Shown: positions 1-7,837 of the stretch, in pieces | How the letters are laid out: the number at the start of each line of letters is the position of its first letter | How positions within the stretch are numbered: the stretch's first letter is position 1 | Origin: Jeongeupia sp. USM3 | Lineage (GTDB): Bacteria; Pseudomonadota; Gammaproteobacteria; Burkholderiales; Chitinibacteraceae | Direction of reading: 5' to 3' | Length of the DNA stretch: 64,000 nucleotides | Assembly: GCF_001808185.1 (NCBI RefSeq) | Contig: NZ_CP017668.1 | Location: 3,410,001-3,474,000, forward strand | Translations under genes and position numbers: made by a program | Notes under the pieces: generated by a model | Database searches by the model: none | What the model saw: the letters and a program-made list of their open reading frames with translations, nothing else | What the model was told of the DNA's origin: nothing

Positions 1-1346
1 AGCGCATACGGCAGGCTGTTGTCGCCGTTGTAGACGCAGCCCGTCACCAGCGGCCGGTCCGGATCGCCGTCGATGAAGGTGATGATCACTTCCTGGCCGA
101 TGCGCGGAATGAACTGGGCGCCGAAGCCCTTGCCGGTCCACGCCTGCGCCACGCGCACCCAGCACGAGCTGGCTTCGTCGTTCTTGCCGTCACGGTCCCA
201 TGGGAACTGGATCTTGATCCGGCCGTACTGGTCGGTCCAGATTTCCTCGCCGGACTTGCCGACCACCGTCGCGATCTGCGTGTGCATGTACGGTTTCGGC
301 GTCTGCCGCAACGGCCGGTACGGCGTGGCCTTGGGGATCGCCTCGAAGCGGTTGGCGTAGTGCTGGTGATCGCCGTCGTGGGTCACCGCGGTCACCAGCC
401 ACTCGATGTTTGCGGCGGCGTTGTCGTGGCCGGTCAGCGTGAACGTATGCCCCGGCACCAGCCAGCGGCAGTCGCTCTCGCCGACAAAACGCAGCGCCTG
501 GCTGCGCAGCGCATTGACGCGCTGTTTGGCCAGCGTGTCGCCAGTCGCCTTCACCGTGTAGCCGCCCGGATGCTCGTAACGGCTCAGCGGGCCGTCCTTG
601 GCCTGCGCCTGCGTGTACAGCGCGGTCGTCGGCGTGGTGAACTCGTAATCGGTGGTCCGGTGGCCGGTGCTGACCGCCTGTTGCTGCAGCTGGCCATCGC
701 GGATCGCGTGCAGCGCCCGCCCGCCCATGTCGCCGGGCTTGAAGGCGATGCTCGCCGCGTTCGGACAGGCCGGAAACGCGTCGTTGTTGTCGGCCAGTAC
801 CAGCGTGTGCTTGCCGGCGGCATGGGTGAAGAACCAGAAGATGCCCTCGTCCTCGAGCAGCCGCGAGACGAAGGCGAAATCGCTCTCGCCGTACTGAACG
901 CAATACTCGCGCGCCGTATAGCTGGCATTGAGCTTGAGCTGGTAATCGCTGAAACCGTGCACCGCAAACACCGCCTTGACGATGTCCGGCGCGGTCTTGT
1001 TCTGGAATATGCGGTTGTTGCTCGCCAGCGTCAGCCACCACAGCCATGGTCGCAGCGTGACGGCGTAGCGATCAAAACCGCCGCTGCCGTCGAGCGGCAG
1101 CTGGCCGATCTCGGCGCAAAGGCCGTCGAGCGGGCGCTTGTCGCTGTCGTTGTTCAGCGAGAGCGTGACGTGCTTGGCGATCGTGTCGCCCAGCGTCAAT
1201 GCGCTAGCGCTGACGCACTGCACGCCGATCTCGCCGAGCGCGTTCAAGGCTTCGTGGCCGCTGAAGGCGTTGGTGTACAGCGCGTCGAGCGGCGCAGTCG
1301 CGGTGAGGCTGAGCGAGGTGTTGGAGTCGGTAGGGCGGGTCGGCAC
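1..1346 (-). CDS. vgrG: T6SS tip protein VgrG (TssI), 3' end cut by window edge
   Basis: VgrG forms the trimeric puncturing tip on the Hcp tube of the type VI secretion system and carries effectors. About 448 codons are visible. The N-terminal gp27-like part contains a run such as SLTATAPLDALYTNAFSG near residues 12-30. The gp5-like OB-fold region near residues 370-425 includes WTDQYGRIKIQFPWDRDG and FIPRIGQEVIITFIDGDPDRP, which are classic VgrG signatures. The C-terminal needle and any fused effector domain lie beyond base 1. The frame is open upstream only to the stop codon of the preceding gene at 1392, so the start is taken as GTG at 1346, 45 bases after that stop. No strong Shine-Dalgarno is seen, so the start is uncertain. 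It is the last visible gene of the leftward T6SS unit, directly behind two candidate effector genes. Confidence 0.93.
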   Translation of the reverse strand, partial: MPTRPTDSNTSLSLTATAPLDALYTNAFSGHEALNALGEIGVQCVSASALTLGDTIAKHVTLSLNNDSDKRPLDGLCAEIGQLPLDGSGGFDRYAVTLRPWLWWLTLASNNRIFQNKTAPDIVKAVFAVHGFSDYQLKLNASYTAREYCVQYGESDFAFVSRLLEDEGIFWFFTHAAGKHTLVLADNNDAFPACPNAASIAFKPGDMGGRALHAIRDGQLQQQAVSTGHRTTDYEFTTPTTALYTQAQAKDGPLSRYEHPGGYTVKATGDTLAKQRVNALRSQALRFVGESDCRWLVPGHTFTLTGHDNAAANIEWLVTAVTHDGDHQHYANRFEAIPKATPYRPLRQTPKPYMHTQIATVVGKSGEEIWTDQYGRIKIQFPWDRDGKNDEASSCWVRVAQAWTGKGFGAQFIPRIGQEVIITFIDGDPDRPLVTGCVYNGDNSLPYA

Positions 1347-1391
1347 GGCTGGGCTCGGTGATGCTTGCAGGCTGGAAAAATGTCCGGTGGC

Positions 1392-3173
1392 TTAGAGCTG
1401 ATCCACCTTCTTGTCATCGATCGAATCATCCAGCGCATTCAGCACCTGCGTCGTAGTCACAGTGTTGCCGGTGCTGAGGATGAGTTTTGCGAATTCTTTC
1501 TCTTGCAGCAATCTTGCCAGAATGGTGTCCAATCCGCCCTTGAAGACGACGTTGGCCTTGTACCGGATGCCTTCAGTGTAACTTTTGACGCAGTCCAGGA
1601 CGTAAGCGTACTTCTGGGTCTTGTTGAGCTTGAGATTGACAATCAGTTTGGCGTCGATAACGGAGTCGAGCAGAACGGTAAATGATTTTTTCAATGGTGG
1701 AATGATGAACGCAATCTGCTTTGGATTGCCGAGCCGTTCAATGGCGATCTGGCACAGCAAGCGGGAGCAGTTGTGGAAATACGTGCACGCATTACCAAAC
1801 TCCCGATCGTTTACCATGTCGCTTTCTACGTTGAATCCCCGCATGATCTGATTGGCATTCTTGCCATGGTGCGAAGTGGCTATTTTCAAATCCCGGGACA
1901 GAAATTCCAGAACTGGCAAGATGCTTTCCAGCCCCTGGAGATAAGTGTCGATCAATTTGAAAACGTGCGGTGTCTCGCTCAGCGCCGGGCGGAAAGGATC
2001 CAGGTGCACACGCAGCTCACCGATATGCTCGCCCAGGATCGCATGCAGATCATTGAAAGCGTGGTTGCCCTGGCTCGGTAGCGTGATTTTATTTCTCCGT
2101 TCCTCCCAGAGCTCGTTGGTTGCCCATTCTTCCTGTTGCACGCGAAGGGTGCTGTCGTAGTATCCAAAAAACTGGGAGAGCGTAAAAGGCTTGTCGTCCG
2201 TGGCGGATTTTTTCTCGATGAACGGCGTGTAAATCTTCTCGATGACGAACTCGTCCATTCCCCGGTCGATCTTGCATACCAGCGTAAAGTCGGCATGGGC
2301 TCTCGCACTTTCCTCGTCGCGATAAATGCAGAAGTTGGCCTGGCGATTGAATTTCGACCTGAACTGGCTGACGAATTTCCCCAGCTTCAGCAGACGAATC
2401 TGCATGTCGTTCAGTTCGATGGAATTGGTGTCGGAGTACGTGATGATGCCCAGCGCCTGCGCCCAGCAAAACCGGTTCAGATCAATGATCGATACGTCAA
2501 TATCGCTGTGCTCGTCGAAAGACCAGCCTTTATCGTCCTTCTTCTTGCCGCGCAATCCGCCGACAGAGCTGCCGTGAATCATGATGCAGATCGGCTGCTC
2601 GTCGATCAGAGGTGCGAATGAGTTGATCAGTTTTGGTCCGTTCTTTTTGCTGATGGCCGTGATCAGCCCGAACAGCCTTTTCTGAAACGCGTCTGCCGAG
2701 TCAAATGCCAGCGGAAAACTCTGATTGGCGGCCTGAAGCAGAATGCCAACGTCTTTTTCGGTCAGCCCTTCCTTTCTGTCGATGATCTCAAGAACGATGT
2801 CCTGCTTTTCTTCCCGCGTTAAGCCGTTTTCCGTTTTCAGGTTGATAAACGTATGGCTGTGCTGGGCGAATTTTTGTGGCAGCGCTTTGACAACGACCGG
2901 CGGCTGAATCTGCTGAAGATGGTTGCTGTTTGGCTGAGGCAAAACCGGTACGTGCACTGGAATCAACTTCAGCGTGGCGTAGTCCGGTACTTGCTTCTGG
3001 GTGAGGTCGAATTGCACCTTCAATGGGGTGGTTTGTGCGGGGGGAGCGTTCTTTTTGAAGAACTCGGCCCTGCTTTTTTGCTCCCCGGGCACAACGTGAG
3101 TGACGGTCTGCTTGTTGTGCTTGTATTCAATGACCCAGTCTTTGTTCTTCTTGTAGTAAAGGCCATCTGGCAT
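1392..3173 (-). CDS. Nucleotidyltransferase-fold protein, candidate T6SS cargo
   Basis: This 593-residue protein is not recognised as a named family. Residues about 201-226 hold GSSVGG followed by SDIDVSI (Asp224 and Asp226), the G-S ... D-x-D signature of the DNA-polymerase-beta/MNT nucleotidyltransferase superfamily. A possible third acidic residue lies in HADFTL about 70 residues later. That arrangement would fit transfer of a nucleotide to a protein, RNA or small molecule. The first 110 residues are Pro/Gln-rich and basic. The C-terminal half is probably helical, and no signal peptide or membrane segment is seen. The start at 3173 is preceded by AGGAG at good spacing; an in-frame extension to 3275 has no such site and runs into a repeat. 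The gene lies 45 bases upstream of vgrG, and its base composition is clearly AT-richer than the T6SS core. The effector role is inferred from position and motif. An accessory or adaptor role is possible. Confidence 0.75.
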   Translation of the reverse strand: MPDGLYYKKNKDWVIEYKHNKQTVTHVVPGEQKSRAEFFKKNAPPAQTTPLKVQFDLTQKQVPDYATLKLIPVHVPVLPQPNSNHLQQIQPPVVVKALPQKFAQHSHTFINLKTENGLTREEKQDIVLEIIDRKEGLTEKDVGILLQAANQSFPLAFDSADAFQKRLFGLITAISKKNGPKLINSFAPLIDEQPICIMIHGSSVGGLRGKKKDDKGWSFDEHSDIDVSIIDLNRFCWAQALGIITYSDTNSIELNDMQIRLLKLGKFVSQFRSKFNRQANFCIYRDEESARAHADFTLVCKIDRGMDEFVIEKIYTPFIEKKSATDDKPFTLSQFFGYYDSTLRVQQEEWATNELWEERRNKITLPSQGNHAFNDLHAILGEHIGELRVHLDPFRPALSETPHVFKLIDTYLQGLESILPVLEFLSRDLKIATSHHGKNANQIMRGFNVESDMVNDREFGNACTYFHNCSRLLCQIAIERLGNPKQIAFIIPPLKKSFTVLLDSVIDAKLIVNLKLNKTQKYAYVLDCVKSYTEGIRYKANVVFKGGLDTILARLLQEKEFAKLILSTGNTVTTTQVLNALDDSIDDKKVDQL

Positions 3174-3473
3174 GGTGCATCTCCTGATCTTGATCTTGCC
3201 GTTCAATGGTGGGGCTGGGTGAGACTGGGTTAGGTGTCGATAGGGTGGGTCGTGGTGCGTTGGGCGCATGAGCACGCGATGTTGGGCTTCATTTCATCCA
3301 GCCCAACCTACGAATAGGCCAGAACTATTTTTCGGATAAATACCCGTCCGCGTCGACGCGGTGAGGAGGTGGCAGGTATCGCTAGGTTAGCCTATTGATG
3401 GCCTTGAATTGTCGTTGGGCATTGTATTTCCTTGCTAAAAAGTGAACGATTTTTTTGGGTCGCTTATTTGTCG
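3174..3473. other. Intergenic region between the two island genes
   Basis: No gene is supported in these 300 bases. They hold the Shine-Dalgarno AGGAG of the leftward nucleotidyltransferase-like gene and the GTTGGGCT/AGCCCAAC hairpin element listed separately. Confidence 0.6.
3281..3307. repeat. GTTGGGCT/AGCCCAAC hairpin element
   Basis: GTTGGGCT at 3281-3288 and AGCCCAAC at 3300-3307 form a perfect 8-bp stem with an 11-base loop. It lies between two candidate T6SS cargo genes. The sequence, including flanking TAGGTTGGGC, resembles a palindromic intergenic repeat I recall from several proteobacterial genomes; that likeness is from memory and not verified here. A further GTTGGGC copy lies at 3259-3265. 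It may act as a weak terminator or be a recombination substrate at an island junction. Confidence 0.55.
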
Positions 3474-4031
3474 CTAAATAGTCTCGTTTGTGGCTAAGAC
3501 GTGAATTTGATTGCTCCATATTTTGTAGCGGGTGATGGCTTGAAATGGGCCGATCCACCAACCCTTGGGGTTGATTGTTGGGTAGCCGTTTAAGTAGTAA
3601 TAATCGTGTTGCCAAGAATCAACTAAAACGGCGTCATCACCAAATGCTGTTCTGTCATTTGTGTTGCCTGCGCCATAATTGAGATTTCCACCTGTGTGAA
3701 TTACTAAAAATGCATGGTCATATCCAATGCTGCTGCATTTTGTAAAACGTGCTTTGTTTCCATGGTTGTTGTTTAGGAATTGTATTGCGACATCTGTTTT
3801 GTCTGCGCAATTTCCATAGCCGCTATCAAGTATTTTTGAAGCATACTCGGTGTTTTTATAATGCGGATCTCCATAAAATGTGGTTGGCCGCAAGAGCTGC
3901 GTTTTCCCGACATTTTTAGCATGGTCTGTAAGCCCCAGTCGATCGGTTATCATCGCTCCCGCGGTGTTGCAAGATTGTATTTTTTTCACCACTTCTATCG
4001 CGTCTTTTGCCATTTTCAAAAATTCTGACAT
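3474..4031 (-). CDS. Small Cys-His-Asp (papain/transglutaminase-like) protein, candidate T6SS effector
   Basis: This 185-residue protein matches no family I can name. It has a plausible catalytic triad in the order of papain-like and transglutaminase-like enzymes: Cys75 in GYGNCADKTD, His106 in GYDHAFLVIH and Asp138 in VLVDSWQHDYYY. The hydrophobic strand after His and the Trp after Asp also fit such a fold. The enzyme could be a protease, deamidase, amidase or acyltransferase; the sequence alone does not decide. There is no signal peptide, which fits T6SS delivery. The first 40 residues look helical and amphipathic. The gene is strikingly AT-rich compared with its neighbours, which suggests horizontal acquisition. 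It sits between clpV and the nucleotidyltransferase-like gene, all leftward. No obvious immunity gene is adjacent unless the next gene serves that role. Confidence 0.7.
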   Translation of the reverse strand: MSEFLKMAKDAIEVVKKIQSCNTAGAMITDRLGLTDHAKNVGKTQLLRPTTFYGDPHYKNTEYASKILDSGYGNCADKTDVAIQFLNNNHGNKARFTKCSSIGYDHAFLVIHTGGNLNYGAGNTNDRTAFGDDAVLVDSWQHDYYYLNGYPTINPKGWWIGPFQAITRYKIWSNQIHVLATNETI

Positions 4032-4284
4032 GATGATTTTCTCGTGGGTTTCAGATGGGGTGTTCGTCGGGTTCTGGAGTCGGCTTATAAGATCGAGAAG
4101 CTTTGACTTTTGAATCCAAATGCGGTGTTGCTTTTCTGGGGCGGGCTTTGCAGGGCTTAATCTCCGGTTTTTGGCGCAAATTTTGTATTGTGAAAATTTC
4201 TGGTTAATGTTCTTGGTTTTTGTTTTAAGGCGCTTTCTGCTGGTGATTGGCCCGCATTGCCCTGGGTGGGTGAATGTTCTTTAT

Positions 4285-6815
4285 TTAATCCAGCGGCCAT
4301 TTTGCCAGTTTTTCCGTTATTGCCGTTGTCAATTTATTCTCCATGTCCCTGGCTGCGGCAACATTGCATTTGGCCAAAACTGCGTTCACGACCCCTGCAT
4401 CAAAATCAAATTGCTTCCCTGTCGCTGCGTGGTAGCGCTGGCTTAATATCTCCAGTTTGGCGATTGCAAGGGTTTTCAGTGTCGTTTCATCCAGTGAGCT
4501 ATAAGCAATTACGCTCATACGTGCTAGAAGAGCCGGGCGGAACGCTTTCAGCAGGGCTTTATGCAGCGTTTCGTTGAACGCTTCGCAGCCGAGTTGCGCC
4601 ACCGGTGTTTCGAGCAACAGTTCCGCTCCGACATTGCTGGTCGCAAGCATCACCGTGTTCCTGAAGTCCACGACCAGCCCGGTCCCGTCCTCCATCACGC
4701 CCTTGTCGAAGATGTTGTAAAAGGTCGCCAATACATCCGGGTGGGCCTTTTCGATCTCATCGAGCAGCACTACCGAATAGGGTTTGCGCCGCACGGCTTC
4801 GGTCAGTACACCGCCGCTGCCGTAGCCGACATAGCCGGGGGGGCGCCCTTGAGCTGGCTGACGCTGTGGGCTTCCTGGTATTCGGCGAGATTGATCGTGA
4901 TCAGGTTGCGTTCGCCGCCGTACAGCGCGTCGGCCAGCGCGTAGGCGGTTTCGGTTTTGCCGACGCCGGACGGCCCGACCAGTAGGAAGGCGCCGACCGG
5001 TTTCTGCGGGTCGGTGAGGCCTGCGCGCCACGCCTGGATGCGCTGGGCGATGGTGTTCAGCGCGGCGTCCTGGCCGAGCACCCGCTGGCCCATCCGCTGC
5101 GCCAGCGTGCGGATCGCGTGGGCTTCGTCGGCGAGCATCCGGCCGACCGGCACGCCGGTCCAGTCGGCGATGACGGCGGCGACGTCGCGGATGTCGACAT
5201 GCTCGGGCACCATCGCTTCGCCGTCGCGGATCACGGCCAGCCCCTGTTCGAGCCGCGCCAGTTCGGCGGCGGTGGTTTCGAGCTGCAGGTCGAGTTCGGG
5301 CGGGACAGCGTCGCCGAGTTCGCGCGCCTCGTCGGCGAGTGCGTCGAAGGTGGCGCGTACGCGCAACAATTCGCGCACCGCGGCAAGCTCGTGCTGCCAG
5401 CGCGCTTCGAGCTGGGCAAGCTGCTTGTGCTGCGCGGTTGATTCGGCCTCAAGTTGCAGGATGCGTGCCGTGTGTTCATGGCCGCTTGCCTGTTCGCGCT
5501 GCAGCCGGGTCAGTTCGGTGTGGATTGCTGCCAGGCTGCGCCGGGTTGCTTCGACCGGTTGCGGCGTGTCGTACTGGGCGAGTGCGACCCGGGCGCAGGC
5601 GGTGTCGAGCACCGAGATCGCCTTGTCGGGCAGCTGTCGGCTCGACAGATAGCGGTGCGACAGCCGCACGGCGTCGCGGATGGCGGCGTCGAGCACGCGC
5701 ACGTCGTGGTGCTGTTCGAGCCGGGCGGCGACGGCGCGGAGCATTTCGGTGGCGACCGCTTCGCTCGGCTCGTCGATCCGGATCAACTGGAAGCGCCGCG
5801 CCAGCGCCGCATCGCGCTCGAAGTACTTCTTGTATTCGATCCAGGTCGTCGCGGCGATCGTGCGCAGCAGCCCGCGCGCGAGCGCCGGCTTGAGCAGGTT
5901 GGCGGCGTCGCTCTGGCCTTCGCCGGCGCCGGCGCCGATCAGCGTATGCGCTTCGTCGATGAACAGGATGACATTGGCGGCGCGCTGTACCGCGTCTATC
6001 ACCCGCTTGAGCCGCAACTCGAATTCGCCCTTGACCCCGGCGCCGGCCTGCAGCAGCCCGAGGTCGAGCGTACGCACCGAGACGCCCTGCAGTGGCGGCG
6101 GCACGTCGTCGTTGGCAACGCGCAGCGCGAGTCCTTCGACGATGGCGGTCTTGCCGACGCCGGGCTCGCCGACGAGGATGGGGTTGTTCTGCCGTCGGCG
6201 CAGCAGGATGTCGATGCATTGGCGGATTTCGGCATCGCGGCCGATGATCGGATCGATCAGCCCGGCACGGGCATCGGCGGTCAGGTCCTGCGTGTACTGG
6301 TCGAGTGCCGGGTCGGCGGGGGCTGCCGCTAAAGGTCGTGCGTCTTGCCGCGGTGCCGTCGGCTCGCCGTGATCCTCGATCGACGAGCGGGTGCTGTCGG
6401 GCCAGCCGGCACGCAACGTATCAAGCGGGAGCGTCGCCAGCGCCGTGGCGGCATGGCTGTGCAGCCCGGTATCGAGCAACACCAGCAGCAGCTGGCCGGA
6501 GCGGATCTGGCCGGTGCTGCGGGCCGCGGCGGTGCGCAGCCAGCCGGTGACCGGTTTCGACAGCGCCGGCGTATAGGTACTGCCGCGCTCGAAGCGCTGG
6601 CTGGCGGCGTGCAGTTCGGCGGCCAGCGCGGCCGGGGCGATGCCGGCGTGGGCGAGCATCAGCGCCAGATCGCCGCCGTCGATCGCCAGCAGCTCGAGCA
6701 GCAGGTGGTCGATTTCGACGTGGTATTGCGTCTGCTGCAGGCTGCGCTGTGCCGCACGCTCGAGCGCGGCGCGGCACGGCGGGTTCAGGCGGCCGATGAG
6801 CTGGTTCAGCTCCAT
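4285..6815 (-). CDS. clpV: T6SS sheath-disassembly ATPase ClpV (TssH), frameshifted
   Basis: ClpV is the AAA+ ATPase that recycles contracted TssB/TssC sheaths. Reading from ATG at 6815, residues 1-160 resemble a Clp N-domain. The first AAA+ module has Walker A GEPGVGKTA near 216-224, and the second has GPSGVGKTETA near 614-624. The frame then breaks after SQLKGAPP at a run of seven C on the coding strand (plus-strand 4837-4843). The next frame continues exactly as expected with GYVGYGSGGVLTEAVRRKP, VVLLDEIEKAHPDV and the C-terminal domain to 4285. One missing C would join both parts into an 843-residue protein of normal length. The cause may be a sequencing error, true loss, slippage-based phase variation or -1 ribosomal slippage. 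The start overlaps the end of tssG. The last 100 or so codons are AT-richer than the rest. Confidence 0.9.
4837..4843 (-). other. C7 homopolymer at the clpV frameshift
   Basis: Seven consecutive G on the plus strand (C on the coding strand) lie exactly where the clpV frame changes from the codons for GAPP to the frame encoding GYVGYG. An eight-base tract would restore a single frame. In-phase codons are GCC CCC CCG, so a -1 slip is also chemically plausible. Confidence 0.85.
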
Positions 6816-7837
6816 TTCGGCTCGCGGGTGTCGGACAGGATGCAGCGGCGGGGGGCGTCGGTCTTGCCGGCCAGCCAGCTGGTCTGGCCGAGCCGCAGTG
6901 GCGCACGCCGGTCCAGTACCGGTCTGGGAGACTGTTCCGGGGCCAGCTGCAGCACCAGCCGGCACGCCATGTCGATGCCGAAGTAGAAGCGCGCCAGCGC
7001 CATCAGCTCGCGGTGTCGGTCGCCGCCGGGCAGAAAGCCCACATAGCTTGCCAGCGGCATCGGCCCGAGGATGATGCGGATGCCGGCCTGTTCGTCCCAG
7101 ACTCTTGATCCCGCCAGCGCGCCGAGGCCGAGCCGGTTGTTGCCGCCGCCGCGACCGAGCCGCGTGCACGCGCCGTCGGGCAGTGGGCTCCAGGCGCCGT
7201 CAAATTGTTCGATCCGGACCGGAACGCCGAAATGGCCACGGACGATGCTCTGGAAGCCGCCGGCCGACCGCCGCCGGTTGGCCAGGATGGCGGTTCGGCC
7301 GAGCAGGGCGGCGTCGGGTACGGCCTGGCGCTCGTGCAGCGTCCGGGGCAGCAGGCCGGTCAGTGCGCGCAGGATCTGCCGGGTCGCGCTGCGGTCCGGC
7401 GCATCGAACGGCGCGGCGATCCGGTGTTTCTGCAGCGTGCGGTAGAGCTGGCCCAGCAGCCGCTGGTGGAACAGGTCGAGGAAGGCCGCGGGTGCGTGAT
7501 CCTTGCGTGCGCGCCGGGCCTGCAGCCACTCCTGGTACGCGTAGGGCAGCGGGCCGTCCGGACCGCCGAGCCCGAACAGGTGCACCGGCAGCGCGGGGCG
7601 TGCATCGTCGCGGTCGGGGGGGCGCAACGGCCCGAGTGCGCTGACGGGCAGGACCGGTGCAAGCGGACCGTGCAGGCGTACGGTTTCCTGCCTCGGGTCG
7701 ACACCGTGGCCCGGCGGCGTGCCGTGAGGCGCGAGCCGCTGCAGGATCGCGACCGCCTGCGCGAACTCGAACGCATGCGTTTCGCGCTGCAGCCGCTCGG
7801 CTACAGAATCAGCGGGTCGCCGACCAGCGGTTGCCAT
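6806..7837 (-). CDS. tssG: T6SS baseplate subunit TssG
   Basis: TssG (VasB/ImpH family) pairs with TssF to form the wedge of the T6SS baseplate. The 343-residue product starts MATAGRRPADSVAERLQ, followed by ETHAFEFAQAVAILQRL, which is typical of TssG N-termini. Later segments such as FLDLFHQRLLGQLYRT, NNRLGLGALAGSRVWDEQ and RIILGPMPLASYVGFLPGG are family hallmarks. The chosen ATG at 7837 overlaps the tssF stop by 37 bases. The 3' end overlaps the clpV start by 10 bases, so the genes are probably translationally coupled. Length is normal for the family. Confidence 0.93.
   Translation of the reverse strand: MATAGRRPADSVAERLQRETHAFEFAQAVAILQRLAPHGTPPGHGVDPRQETVRLHGPLAPVLPVSALGPLRPPDRDDARPALPVHLFGLGGPDGPLPYAYQEWLQARRARKDHAPAAFLDLFHQRLLGQLYRTLQKHRIAAPFDAPDRSATRQILRALTGLLPRTLHERQAVPDAALLGRTAILANRRRSAGGFQSIVRGHFGVPVRIEQFDGAWSPLPDGACTRLGRGGGNNRLGLGALAGSRVWDEQAGIRIILGPMPLASYVGFLPGGDRHRELMALARFYFGIDMACRLVLQLAPEQSPRPVLDRRAPLRLGQTSWLAGKTDAPRRCILSDTREPKWS

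Noticed and set aside
4120..4446. A rightward 108-codon frame between the Cys-His-Asp gene and clpV
   Set aside because: It overlaps the 3' end of clpV, lacks a ribosome site and has no recognisable domain, so it is not accepted as an immunity gene.
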